From Chloroflexota bacterium (lineage in GTDB: Bacteria > Chloroflexota > Anaerolineae > Anaerolineales > Villigracilaceae), in NCBI GenBank assembly GCA_021414245.1, contig JAIOOU010000003.1:434001-498000 (forward strand): 64,000 nt of DNA, given 5' to 3'. The notes below the pieces were generated by a model. That model was not told where the DNA came from, did not search any database, and was given only the letters and a program-made list of their open reading frames with translations. Shown here piece by piece: positions 16,757-25,203 of the stretch (position 1 is its first letter; every line of letters starts with the position of its first letter). A program made the position numbers and the translations under genes.

Positions 16757-18400
16757 CTAGCAGTTATCGCAGACACAATCGCATATATTGGGATCCCATT
16801 TGTAATTTACATCGCAGCTTTTGACTGGACAGCCTGGCGCAATCCCATTGTCTCCGGTAATTCCATCCCGCGTGCAGGATTTGAACACAATGTTTTCAGC
16901 CTTGCAAAACATTGGGCTGGTCGTGACCGAGATGCACTGGATGCCATCGAAAGTGGTGCCGGCCGGGCAGGATGGGAACTCCGGACTGCAGGAAGGATTA
17001 ACCTGCCTGATGCCCGTTATGCACACAGGGGTCCCATCGGTTGCGGGTCCGGTCAGTTGCGGGGGGGTAAACATACAACATTGTCCGGCGGCGTCCGTTT
17101 GATCCGGCGCGAGGGGCGTTGTCGGGTTGTTGTTTCTCAGTGTTCGGATCGATGTGCTTGTGAACCCCGGCAGACACGTATTGGACTTGCTCTGGCTGTT
17201 TACCACACAGGTCTTTGATCCGTCGTCAAACCTGTACCCCTGTGGGCAAAGTGGCGGGCTGGTGAGTGTGGTGGTGCATTTATAACAGGCGCTGAAAAAG
17301 TCACTCTGCCTGTCACAGACAAATTTAAGGGAATTGCCTTGTTGATCACAGGTTGATTCTATGGTGTAGATAGGTCCGCCGGAGACAGTGATGTTGGTGG
17401 TCGGTCTGATTCCATTGCAGTAGGGGTTCTGGATGGCTGAAATCTCCGGACAATCCACGACACTTTGCGGCCCGCTGGTGCTTCCGCCGATCCCATCTGT
17501 ACCGTACGTAGCCGGGTATTCGCAGAATGGGGCAAAATAAGTGACGTCCTGCGCGCCCACCACGCAGCGAAAGCCCAGATTATTGCGCTGCGTGTCCGGG
17601 GCTGAGTGAAATCGGTTGAACGCCTGGGCTTGATTGCCCCCGCTGTTGAATGCACTGGAACGCACAGACCGGTCCCGGCCTTCGCCTGGTCCTTGCGGAT
17701 CATTTGCCGGTGCATCAAGATAATAATTTATCTGATACCAATCCGCCACCCATTCCAGGGTATTTCCTTCCATGTCAAAGACCTGATAGTAGCTCCGGCC
17801 GGTCGGGTAGGTGTTGACGGAAGTGGTGGAGCCCACACACGTTCCGTAATTCAGCAGATCACAGCCTGGCGCACCGTCGCCCCACGGATAGATGTTGCCG
17901 TCCGGACCGCGGGCGGCTTTTTCCCATTCAGCTTCGGTTGGCAGCCGGCCGTGGACAAAGCTGCAATAGGCGGCGGCTTGATCGTAGTTCACGCCCACCA
18001 TTGGATCATTGATATGCAAGGGGTCTTCAAAAACCGGATTATGCTTTTTCAGCTCTGGAAGTGTGCAATTCCCCATTGCAACACAATACGCGTATTGACC
18101 GTTCGTGACCTTGGTGCTGTAGATCCAGAAATCAGAGAGCGTGACTTGATGCTGTGGATTGTCCACCCCGCCGGCCCCCATGATAAAAGGTCCGCCCGGG
18201 ACTGCTGCCAGCACACTGCCGTCGGCGTAGAGAAATGTTGAACCCACGATCATCTGCGGACCGGCCAGGTCCATCGGAACGAATACCGGGTTTTCCGTCG
18301 GTTCGGTTGGGATGGATGAAGGAGTTGTTTGGGAGCTGCATGCACTTATTAATATAAGCTGAAATATGAGGACATAATATTTAAAACGGGGGATGTTCAT
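16757..18400 (-). CDS. SUMF1/FGE-fold lipoprotein with cysteine-rich C-terminal tail
   Basis: 547 residues from ATG 18400 with GAGGAG upstream. The signal ends at ILISACSS, a lipobox. Residues about 70-310 form an FGE-sulfatase fold (PGGPFIMGAGGVDNPQHQV, GRLPTEAEWEKAARGP, NTLEWVADWY, NNLGFRCVVG). The segment that holds the paired catalytic cysteines in formylglycine-generating enzymes (GG-x-x-C) reads NSGGNQAQAFNRFHSAP here, with no Cys, so formylglycine formation is unlikely. The last 240 residues have about 25 cysteines in changing spacing, suggesting a disulfide-stabilised surface domain. Its role is probably binding or recognition; I cannot name a partner. Confidence 0.82.
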   Translation of the reverse strand: MNIPRFKYYVLIFQLILISACSSQTTPSSIPTEPTENPVFVPMDLAGPQMIVGSTFLYADGSVLAAVPGGPFIMGAGGVDNPQHQVTLSDFWIYSTKVTNGQYAYCVAMGNCTLPELKKHNPVFEDPLHINDPMVGVNYDQAAAYCSFVHGRLPTEAEWEKAARGPDGNIYPWGDGAPGCDLLNYGTCVGSTTSVNTYPTGRSYYQVFDMEGNTLEWVADWYQINYYLDAPANDPQGPGEGRDRSVRSSAFNSGGNQAQAFNRFHSAPDTQRNNLGFRCVVGAQDVTYFAPFCEYPATYGTDGIGGSTSGPQSVVDCPEISAIQNPYCNGIRPTTNITVSGGPIYTIESTCDQQGNSLKFVCDRQSDFFSACYKCTTTLTSPPLCPQGYRFDDGSKTCVVNSQSKSNTCLPGFTSTSIRTLRNNNPTTPLAPDQTDAAGQCCMFTPPQLTGPATDGTPVCITGIRQVNPSCSPEFPSCPAGTTFDGIQCISVTTSPMFCKAENIVFKSCTRDGITGDNGIAPGCPVKSCDVNYKWDPNICDCVCDNC

Positions 18401-18515
18401 TTGAAATGCTCCTCGAGGCAGATTTTTCCAACCGATCAGAAAACCCACTATTTAGATATGGTAAGTCCAAATCAGGAATAACACAATAGCAATATCACCT
18501 GTTTGGTGGCATAAA

Positions 18516-18555
18516 AGAAAAGCCCTTCATTCCTGATGGAATGAAGGGCTTTTCT
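18516..18555 (-). terminator. Hairpin terminator of the RRM gene
   Basis: Eighteen-base arms 18516-18533 and 18538-18555 (core AAGCCCTTCATTCC) with loop TGAT; on the minus strand it follows the RRM gene stop within about 25 bp. Confidence 0.85.
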
Positions 18556-18577
18556 ACGATGTGTTTTTCTGTTGTTC

Positions 18578-18832
18578 TTATCCGACCTTGGGTTTGGCTA
18601 CATTGACCTTGAGCGCGCTGTCCGCCAGGGAATAGGCGTTGAACATGCTGATGGCTTTTTCGGCTTCGGCCTGGTCGGGCATGGACACGAACGCGAAGCC
18701 CTTTGAAAGGCCCGTGCCCTTGTCCATGATGAGTTCCGTCGAAGTGACTTTTCCGGCGGTGGCGAACAAGCTGTTGATCTCGTCCTGCGTGGTGCTCTTG
18801 GCCAAATTTCCTACATAAATTCGAATATCCAT
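18578..18832 (-). CDS. RRM-type RNA-binding protein
   Basis: 84 residues, one RRM. RNP2 is IYVGNLA at the N-terminus and RNP1 is KGFAFVSM at about 44-51. The length and layout match the small cold-inducible Rbp proteins of cyanobacteria and Chloroflexota, which bind RNA as single domains. It is monocistronic, with a hairpin terminator behind it and a structured leader in front (18865-18904) that resembles an attenuator. Confidence 0.92.
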   Translation of the reverse strand: MDIRIYVGNLAKSTTQDEINSLFATAGKVTSTELIMDKGTGLSKGFAFVSMPDQAEAEKAISMFNAYSLADSALKVNVAKPKVG

Positions 18833-18864
18833 TTGTTACATCCTTTTCCAGCGCGTGCTGGAGA

Positions 18865-18904
18865 ATAAAAAAATGACCGGGACCCGATAAGTGGGTCGGC
18901 GGTC
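18865..18904 (-). promoter_or_regulatory. Hairpin with T tract in the leader of the RRM gene
   Basis: On the minus strand a stem of GACCC/GGGTC and GACC/GGTC is followed by ATTTTTTTATT, the layout of an intrinsic terminator, about 35 bases before the AAAAGGA ribosome site of the RRM gene. A second small hairpin (CCAGC/GCTGG) lies between. It could be an attenuator or the end of a short upstream RNA. Confidence 0.5.
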
Positions 18905-19010
18905 AAGGTGGGACACGGATCCAGTTATTTGATTGCCTCTTCAGTTTAACACGTATTCCGGCCCCAGACGGGGCAATAAATATTTCAACAGGAAAAGGTT
19001 TGCTGTGCAT

Positions 19011-19039
19011 TTGACATCCTATCTCTTTTTTGCTACACT
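19011..19039 (+). promoter_or_regulatory. Sigma-70 type promoter for the purine operon
   Basis: TTGACA (19011-19016), a 17-base spacer, and TACACT (19034-19039), 46 bp before the ATG of the amidohydrolase gene. It is close to consensus. Confidence 0.75.
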
Positions 19040-19042
19040 TGA

Positions 19043-19057
19043 AGTTGTCAGACAACT
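19043..19057 (+). promoter_or_regulatory. Palindromic operator, GntR-like
   Basis: AGTTGTC-A-GACAACT is a perfect inverted repeat lying 3 bases after the -10 box. Its TTGTCnGACAA core fits the general GntR-family operator pattern. A GntR regulator is encoded 4 kb downstream; a related site lies at 31208-31219. It probably blocks transcription initiation. Confidence 0.6.
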
Positions 19058-19084
19058 ATCGCGAAACGATACGGCCACCAGCTC

Positions 19085-20464
19085 ATGACAACCCTCCTCG
19101 TCAAGAACGCACACATCGTAAGCATGGACGACCATCAGCGGGAAATTCCCGAGGGTGGTCTTTTTGTTCGAAACGGGATCATCGAAGAGGTCGGCCCGAC
19201 CCGCGATCTTCGTTCCAGTGCCGATGAAGTCCTCGACCTGACCGGTCATATCCTGCTGCCCGGTCTGGTCAATACCCATCACCATTTTTATCAAACCCTC
19301 ACGCGTGCCGTCCCGGCCGCCCAGGATGCCAACCTGTTCAACTGGTTGAAAACCCTGTATCCCATTTGGGCGCGCCTGACTCCCGAGGATATTTTTATTT
19401 CGACTCAGACCGCACTGGCCGAGCTGGCCCTTTCGGGCTGTACCACCGCATCGGATCATCTCTACCTTTTTCCAAACGGTTCAAAGCTGGACGATGAAAT
19501 TGCCGCAGCCTCCGAGATCGGGATGCGCCTGCAGGCATCGCGCGGCTCGATGAGCCTGGGCGAGTCCAAAGGCGGACTCCCGCCCGATTCAGTGGTTGAT
19601 ACCGAAGAGAACATTCTCAAGGATTCGCAGCGCCTGATCGAAAAATATCACGACGCCAAACCCGGCGCGATGACCCAGATCGTGCTTGCACCTTGTTCGC
19701 CGTTCAGCGTCACCTCGGACCTGATGAAACAGTCTGCGAAGCTGGCGCGCGAATACGGCGTGCATCTGCATACACACCTTGCCGAAACCGAAGACGAGGA
19801 ACAATTCTGCATGAAAATGTTCGGTCACCGGCCGGTGGGATACATGCAGGAAGTGGACTGGGTCGGCAGTGACGTGTGGTTCGCACATGCGGTCTGGGTG
19901 AATGACGAGGAGATCCAGGTCTTCGCCAAACATGACTGCGGCGTGGCGCACTGTCCCACCTCAAACATGCGCCTGGCCTCCGGCATTGCGCCCGTCAGGC
20001 AATACCGCGCCGCCGGCGTGAACGTCGGCTTGGGCGTGGACGGCTCCGCTTCCAATGACGGTTCGCATTTGCTGGGAGAGGTCCGCAACGCCATGCTGCT
20101 CTCGCGGCTTAAGGAAGGCATTACCGGTTATTCCTTGTCCGCCGACCCGGATCGAAAATTGATGACGGCCCGCGAAGCGCTGCACCTCGGCACCCGTGGG
20201 GGAGCGGCCGTGCTGGGCCGCAACGATATCGGCAGCCTGGAAGCCGGCAAATGCGCCGACTTCTTCGCGGTCAATTTGAACAAACTCGGCTACGCTGGCA
20301 TGCATGATCCCGTGGCGGCGGTTGTCTTTGGCCAGCCGGTCACCGTGGATTACACTGTGGTCGCCGGAAAATTTATTGTCAGGGAAGGCCGGCTGGTGAC
20401 GGTGGATGAACATAAGCTGGTGGAAAAACACAACCGGGCCGCAAAACGATTATTGGCAGGATAA
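19085..20464 (+). CDS. 8-oxoguanine deaminase-like / SsnA-type amidohydrolase
   Basis: 459 residues, amidohydrolase superfamily. The metal site is visible: NTHHHFYQTLTR (His-x-His near residue 65), HLHTHLAETEDEE (about 220), the HAVWV histidine at about 265 and the GLGVDGSASNDG aspartate at about 320. The HHHFYQTLTRAVP and LPGLVNTHHH pattern is the one of 8-oxoguanine deaminases and the related SsnA proteins found with selenium-dependent molybdenum hydroxylases. The reaction would be hydrolytic deamination of an oxidised purine or relative to ammonia and a urate-type product. It starts the purine region, directly behind a promoter and palindromic operator. Confidence 0.85.
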   Translation: MTTLLVKNAHIVSMDDHQREIPEGGLFVRNGIIEEVGPTRDLRSSADEVLDLTGHILLPGLVNTHHHFYQTLTRAVPAAQDANLFNWLKTLYPIWARLTPEDIFISTQTALAELALSGCTTASDHLYLFPNGSKLDDEIAAASEIGMRLQASRGSMSLGESKGGLPPDSVVDTEENILKDSQRLIEKYHDAKPGAMTQIVLAPCSPFSVTSDLMKQSAKLAREYGVHLHTHLAETEDEEQFCMKMFGHRPVGYMQEVDWVGSDVWFAHAVWVNDEEIQVFAKHDCGVAHCPTSNMRLASGIAPVRQYRAAGVNVGLGVDGSASNDGSHLLGEVRNAMLLSRLKEGITGYSLSADPDRKLMTAREALHLGTRGGAAVLGRNDIGSLEAGKCADFFAVNLNKLGYAGMHDPVAAVVFGQPVTVDYTVVAGKFIVREGRLVTVDEHKLVEKHNRAAKRLLAG

Positions 20465-20476
20465 CTGGAGAAAATA

Positions 20477-20941
20477 ATGACAGACACTCAAATCCACAAG
20501 GTTTTGGCGGGGGAAGACCGTTTCGGTGAGCATCGCGGACTCGGTATCAGTGAGATTTCGTTCAAGGTGGTGCCGCAGGATTCCAACGGTCTCTTTATTA
20601 TTGAGAACACCTTTCACGCGAAAGGCGGCCCCGCAAAACACCTGCACTTTGACCAGGATGAATGGTTCTATGCAGCCGAAGGCGAATTCCTGATCGAGAT
20701 CGGGCCGGATCGCTTCACAATGAAGCCCGGTGACTCTTTGCTTGCGCCGCGCAAAATTCCGCATGTTTGGGCTTTCGCAGGCAACTCTCCGCGCGGCAGG
20801 ATGTTGATCACTTTCATGCCGGCCGGAAAAATGGAGGATTTTTTCCGTGAGGTGACGGAGGCCAATGCCATGCCACCTCAGGATCCTGAATTATGGAAGG
20901 CGCACGGCATGGAGCTGTTGGGTCCGCCGTTACAAGTCTAG
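20477..20941 (+). CDS. Cupin-fold protein
   Basis: 154 residues, one cupin domain. HLHFDQDEWFYAAEGEFLIE (about 55-75) carries the first metal-binding motif, and PHVWAFAGNSPRGRML (about 95-110) the second. Small cupins of this kind bind a metal and may act as isomerases, dioxygenases or sugar-binding proteins; no substrate can be assigned. It lies 12 bp after the amidohydrolase gene in the same operon, so a role in purine or ureide breakdown is possible but unproven. Confidence 0.82.
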   Translation: MTDTQIHKVLAGEDRFGEHRGLGISEISFKVVPQDSNGLFIIENTFHAKGGPAKHLHFDQDEWFYAAEGEFLIEIGPDRFTMKPGDSLLAPRKIPHVWAFAGNSPRGRMLITFMPAGKMEDFFREVTEANAMPPQDPELWKAHGMELLGPPLQV

Positions 20942-20953
20942 CGGGAAATCACC

Positions 20954-21265
20954 TTGGACATCCTTATCCCCATTCTCTTCTGGTCGTCCATCCTGCTTTC
21001 TCTGGCACTTTCGGTCCTGGGAGCCGTGAAGGGAAAATACTGGCTGCTGCTGACCGGCGCCGTGTTGTTCCTTCCGATCTGTTATTACTTTAACGGTTCG
21101 CCGGTTTTTCATGGATATTTTATTTATGTGCCGGCTTTTCAAGTCATGGGTGCGGCGGCGGTCCGGCAGGGACGCAAGGTATGGGCCTGGCTGCTTTTGG
21201 CGCCCGCGTTCCTTACCGCGATTTGGTTTTTTACCTTTGCCACGCTCAACCTGGTCCCGGAATAA
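20954..21265 (+). CDS. Small four-helix membrane protein
   Basis: 103 residues, with an apparent TTG start at 20954 (no ATG in frame near the beginning). Four hydrophobic segments lie at about 3-22, 27-48, 55-70 and 78-100. No family is recognised. It sits between the cupin and the adenine deaminase genes and shares their direction, with gaps of 12 and 36 bp, so it is likely co-transcribed. The start codon is uncertain because the ribosome site is weak (GGGAAA). Confidence 0.55.
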   Translation: MDILIPILFWSSILLSLALSVLGAVKGKYWLLLTGAVLFLPICYYFNGSPVFHGYFIYVPAFQVMGAAAVRQGRKVWAWLLLAPAFLTAIWFFTFATLNLVPE

Positions 21266-21301
21266 CGGCCGGAAAAAGTCTTTGAATTGGAGCAGACCAA
21301 A

Positions 21302-23092
21302 ATGACCTCATCCACCAAGCTGACCCGTTCCCTCGTTGATACCGCCATGGGACGCACGCCCGCGGACCTTGTAATCCGCGGCGGCAAATGGGTCTGCGTG
21401 CAGTCCGGGGAGATCATTCCAAACACGGATATTGCCATTGTGGACGGGCATATTGCCTATGTCGGACCGGATGCAGGTCATGCCATTGGGAAAAAGACAA
21501 AGGTCATTCAAGCGGCAGGACGGTTCCTTGTACCCGGTTTGATCGACGCGCACATGCATGTCGAATCGGGCATGGTCACTGTGACTGAATTCGTGCGTGC
21601 GGTGGCGGTGCGCGGTACGACCGGCATGTTCATTGACCCGCATGAGATCGCAAATATCTTCGGCCTGAAAGGCGTCAAGTTGATGGTGGATGAGGCCCAA
21701 AAGCAGCCCATTCACGTTTGGGTGCAAATGCCGTCCTGTGTTCCATCTGCTCCGGGGTTGGAGACTCCCGGCTCTTCGATCGGCGTTAAAGAAGTTGCTG
21801 AAGCGATGAAGTGGAAAGGCATTATCGGCCTTGGAGAGATGATGAACTTCCCCGGCGTGTTTATGGGCGATAAAAAGATGCTGGACGAAATGTCCGTGAC
21901 GTATGCAGCCGGCAAAACCATCGGTGGGCATTACGCCTCCCCGGATCTCGGACTTCCATTTCATGGATATGTGGCAGGTGGCGCGGAGGATGATCACGAA
22001 GGTACACGCGCTGAAGATGCGATCGCCCGCGTGCGACAGGGAATGAAGGCTGTACTGCGCTATGGTTCGGCATGGCATGACGTGGAGAATCAGGTGAAAG
22101 CGATCACGGAAGGGAAATTGGATTCGCGGCGCTTCCTGCTGTGCACGGATGATTCACATGCAGAGACATTGACCAGCGAAGGTCACATGGATCGGGTGTT
22201 GAGGCACGCCATTTCGGAAGGGCTGAGCCCCATGACCGCCATTCAAATGATGACGATCAATTCGGCCGAGCATTTTGGCCTCAGCAAAGAGATGGGCATG
22301 ATCGCCCCGGGCCGTTGGGCGGATGTATTGTTGGTGGATGATTTGATGAATTTCAAGGCTGATTTGGTCATTGCGAAAGGCCAGATTATCGCTGAGAATG
22401 GCGAATGGCAGGTGAAGCTGCCGGTGGTGAAATATCCCAAGTGGGTCACCAAGTCAATCCATTTAAAGAGAAATCTCAAAGCGAAGGATTTTGTCCTTCG
22501 GACGCGCGCAGCCAATGGGTCCGAGGTGGAAGCGCATGTCATTGGTGTGATCGAAAATCAAGCCCCGACTCGTCACCTAAGGATCAAGGTTAAGGCGGAG
22601 AACGGCGAAGTCAAGGCAGATATCAAACGGGATCTTGCGAAAGTTGCGTTGGTGGAGCGTCACCGCGCAACAGGCAGGGTCACGATTGGGCTGGTGAGTG
22701 GTTTTGAATTAACGCGCAAATGTGCGCTTGGTTCGACGGTGGCGCACGACAGTCATCACATGATCGTGGTGGGCACAGACGAGGAATGCATGGCAATTGC
22801 CGCGAATGAACTGGCGAAATGCGGCGGCGGTCAGATCGTGGTGCTCGACGGCAAGGTGGTTGGGCTTGTGGATTTACAGATCGCGGGATTGATGTCCAAT
22901 GAACGCGCGGATCTGGTCGCAAAGAAGGCTGACACTGTACTTGAAGGTTTTAAGTTGTGCGGCTGTGAATTGAATAACCCCAACATACAATTAAGTTTTT
23001 TGGGGTTGGTGGTCATTCCCGAATTAAGAATTTCGGATAAGGGTTTGGTGGATGTGACGCAATTTGGTTTTATTTCCGTGTTGGATGATTGA
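21302..23092 (+). CDS. ade: Adenine deaminase
   Basis: 596 residues from ATG 21302 with GGAG upstream; an in-frame TTG lies 15 bases earlier. This is the bacterial amidohydrolase-type Ade: DAHMHVESG binds metal (near residue 80), then HEIANIFG, MPSCVPSAPGLETPG, GHYASPDLG, CTDDSH and a C-terminal domain with GSTVAHDSHHMIVVG. Size and motifs match the family (about 570-600 residues). It converts adenine to hypoxanthine, which the molybdenum hydroxylase encoded 15 kb downstream could oxidise to xanthine/urate. It is followed by the GntR gene after 6 bp. Confidence 0.95.
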   Translation: MTSSTKLTRSLVDTAMGRTPADLVIRGGKWVCVQSGEIIPNTDIAIVDGHIAYVGPDAGHAIGKKTKVIQAAGRFLVPGLIDAHMHVESGMVTVTEFVRAVAVRGTTGMFIDPHEIANIFGLKGVKLMVDEAQKQPIHVWVQMPSCVPSAPGLETPGSSIGVKEVAEAMKWKGIIGLGEMMNFPGVFMGDKKMLDEMSVTYAAGKTIGGHYASPDLGLPFHGYVAGGAEDDHEGTRAEDAIARVRQGMKAVLRYGSAWHDVENQVKAITEGKLDSRRFLLCTDDSHAETLTSEGHMDRVLRHAISEGLSPMTAIQMMTINSAEHFGLSKEMGMIAPGRWADVLLVDDLMNFKADLVIAKGQIIAENGEWQVKLPVVKYPKWVTKSIHLKRNLKAKDFVLRTRAANGSEVEAHVIGVIENQAPTRHLRIKVKAENGEVKADIKRDLAKVALVERHRATGRVTIGLVSGFELTRKCALGSTVAHDSHHMIVVGTDEECMAIAANELAKCGGGQIVVLDGKVVGLVDLQIAGLMSNERADLVAKKADTVLEGFKLCGCELNNPNIQLSFLGLVVIPELRISDKGLVDVTQFGFISVLDD

Positions 23093-23098
23093 GGTGCC

Positions 23099-23815
23099 AT
23101 GTCGAATTTTCCTTTTCAACGCCTGCAGGCCGATCTGGCCGAACTGATCGCCAAAACACCGCCGGGCCAGCGCCTGGTTTCGGAGCCTGATCTTGCCAAA
23201 CAACTTGGAGTTTCCCGCGCCACATTGCGGGAGGCCATGCGTTCATTTGAAACGCAGGGGTTGATCCGCCGCCGGCAGGGCTCGGGAACTTTTGTGGTCG
23301 GCAAGGTCCAGGCATTGGACAGCGGCCTGGAGGTTCTGGAAAGCCTGGAGACCATGGCGAAGCGCCTGGGCCTGGATGTCTCTGTCAGCGATCTAAATAT
23401 CGAAGCGATCTTTGCGGATACGGAACTGGCGGCCGCTTTGAATGTCCCGGAAGACAGCCCTCTGACGCGGGTGCGGCGTGTGATCCGCGCGGACAACCGC
23501 CCGGTGGCTTATCTTGTGGACACCCTGCCCGAAAAGACCCTGAATCCCGATGATCTGCTGGCCGACTTCCACGGTTCGGTGCTGGACTTTTTGCTTGCGC
23601 GCGGCGATTCTGTGGCATCCTCCCGTGCCAATGTAAGCGCCATCGGTGGAACGGCTGAGGTCGCCAAGGCCCTGGAAGTGCAGCGCGGCGATGTTCTCCT
23701 GCATTTTTATTCCCAGTTGTTCGATCACAACGGCAGGGTCGTGGATTACTCGTTGAGTTACTTTATTCCCGGATACTTCAATTTTCACGTTGTCCGGCGG
23801 GTTGGGATTTCCTAG
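23099..23815 (+). CDS. GntR/HutC-family transcriptional regulator with UTRA domain
   Basis: 238 residues. Winged HTH at 1-65 (GQRLVSEPDLAKQLGVSR, RATLREAMRSFETQGLIRRR, QGSGTFV). The C-terminal UTRA-type effector domain (about 80-235) has PLTRVRRVIRADNRPVAYLV and a KALEVQRGDVLLHFYSQLFD core. UTRA domains sense small metabolites; given its place inside the purine operon, a purine or degradation intermediate is the natural candidate, which is inference. Candidate operators are the palindromes at 19043-19057 and 31208-31219. Confidence 0.88.
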   Translation: MSNFPFQRLQADLAELIAKTPPGQRLVSEPDLAKQLGVSRATLREAMRSFETQGLIRRRQGSGTFVVGKVQALDSGLEVLESLETMAKRLGLDVSVSDLNIEAIFADTELAAALNVPEDSPLTRVRRVIRADNRPVAYLVDTLPEKTLNPDDLLADFHGSVLDFLLARGDSVASSRANVSAIGGTAEVAKALEVQRGDVLLHFYSQLFDHNGRVVDYSLSYFIPGYFNFHVVRRVGIS

Positions 23816-23869
23816 GTATTAACAGGGCCGCCTGCGAGCGGCTCTTCAAATCAATTTTTGAGGTGTTTA

Positions 23870-25081
23870 ATGAGCATTGTGAACGATATAAAGAAAAAAG
23901 TGCAGGCCAATCGTGAGAACATCATTCAATTCCTGCGGGATATTGTGGCCATCCCGAGCATGGACGGCCAGTTGAAGGAAGTGGGCGAACGCATCGGCGC
24001 GGAAATGACGAAACTGGGTTTCGAGGAAGTCCGTTTTGACAAAATGGGCAATATCATGGGCCGCATCGGTTCCGGCAAGCGTGTCATTGTCTATGATTCG
24101 CATGTGGATACCGTCGGTGTAGGGGACCCGGCCAGTTGGGCCTGGGACCCGTTCAAGGGCAAGGTGGAGAACGGGATCCTTTATGCGCGCGGCACCTGCG
24201 ATGAAAAAGGTTCAACCCCGGGCATGATCTACGGCCTGTCTTTTGCGAAGGAACTGGGCCTGCTCGAAGATACGACTGCCTGGTACTTTGGAAACATGGA
24301 GGAGTGGTGCGATGGCATCGCCCCGAATACCTTTGTGGAAGTTGACCCGAAGATCAAACCGGATTTTGTGGTCATCGGCGAGCCAACCAAAATGCAGGTA
24401 TATCGCGGTCATAAGGGACGCGTGGAACTCAAGGTCATGTCCACCGGGAAATCGGCGCATGCGGCCTCCCATCACCTGGGCGACAGCGCGCTTTACAAGA
24501 TGCTGTCCGTGATCTCGGGCATCCGCGATCTGGACGCTCATTTGCACACGGATCCCTTCCTCGGCAAAGGCACGATCATGGTCACCGACACACGCATCAG
24601 CACCGCGTCCATCAACGCCGTGCCGGATGGCTTCACCATTTTCATTGACCGCCGTTTGACCTTTGGCGAGTCAAAGGAACAGGCCGTGCAGCAGGTCAGG
24701 GACCTGATCCCGGGATTCCTGCGCAATCAGATCACTGTGGAGGAAATGTTCTATGACGAGCCCTCCTACACCGGTTTCGTGTTCCCGGTGGACAAGTATT
24801 ATCCGGCCTGGGCGCTGGAAGAGTCTCATCCCATTGTGCAGGCAGGCCAGGACACCATTCAACAGCTATGGAATGAGAAACGCCCAGCCAGCAAATGGAG
24901 TTTCTCGACGAACGGCACCTATTGGGCCGGCAAGGCGGGCATTCCGTCGATCGGGTTCGGTCCCGGCGATGAGATCTATGCCCACACCAGCAACGAACAA
25001 ATTCCGCTGGACGAGGTGGTGGCCGCAACGGAGTTCTACGCCCTCTTCCCGCAGATGCTGGCGGAGAAAACCAAAAAGTAG
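23870..25081 (+). CDS. ygeY: YgeY-type M20 metallohydrolase
   Basis: 403 residues from ATG 23870, preceded by GAGGTG. M20 family metal ligands are seen: YDSHVDTVGVGD, GTCDEKGSTPGMIYGL and MEEWCDG, then GEPTKMQVYRGHKGRVELKV with a STGKSAHAASH dimerisation segment. The sequence pattern is that of the YgeY group that occurs with selenium-dependent molybdenum hydroxylases. Reaction candidates are hydrolysis of a carbamoyl or acylated amino acid intermediate; the true substrate is unknown. It lies between the GntR regulator and the first carbamoyltransferase gene. Confidence 0.83.
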   Translation: MSIVNDIKKKVQANRENIIQFLRDIVAIPSMDGQLKEVGERIGAEMTKLGFEEVRFDKMGNIMGRIGSGKRVIVYDSHVDTVGVGDPASWAWDPFKGKVENGILYARGTCDEKGSTPGMIYGLSFAKELGLLEDTTAWYFGNMEEWCDGIAPNTFVEVDPKIKPDFVVIGEPTKMQVYRGHKGRVELKVMSTGKSAHAASHHLGDSALYKMLSVISGIRDLDAHLHTDPFLGKGTIMVTDTRISTASINAVPDGFTIFIDRRLTFGESKEQAVQQVRDLIPGFLRNQITVEEMFYDEPSYTGFVFPVDKYYPAWALEESHPIVQAGQDTIQQLWNEKRPASKWSFSTNGTYWAGKAGIPSIGFGPGDEIYAHTSNEQIPLDEVVAATEFYALFPQMLAEKTKK

Positions 25082-25203
25082 ATTGTGTCCGGCCGTTGAA
25101 CTAGGCCGTAGTCAAGAAAGAACCGCCAAAGAAGGATTCAACCGGAGTTATATAGGAGAATTTGCCGCCGTCAAAATCAACCACAATTGAATAGGAGGTT
25201 CGT

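Noticed and set aside
21308-22078. Minus-strand open frame opposite adenine deaminase
   Set aside because: It shares the codon periodicity of the real gene on the other strand and has no recognisable motif.
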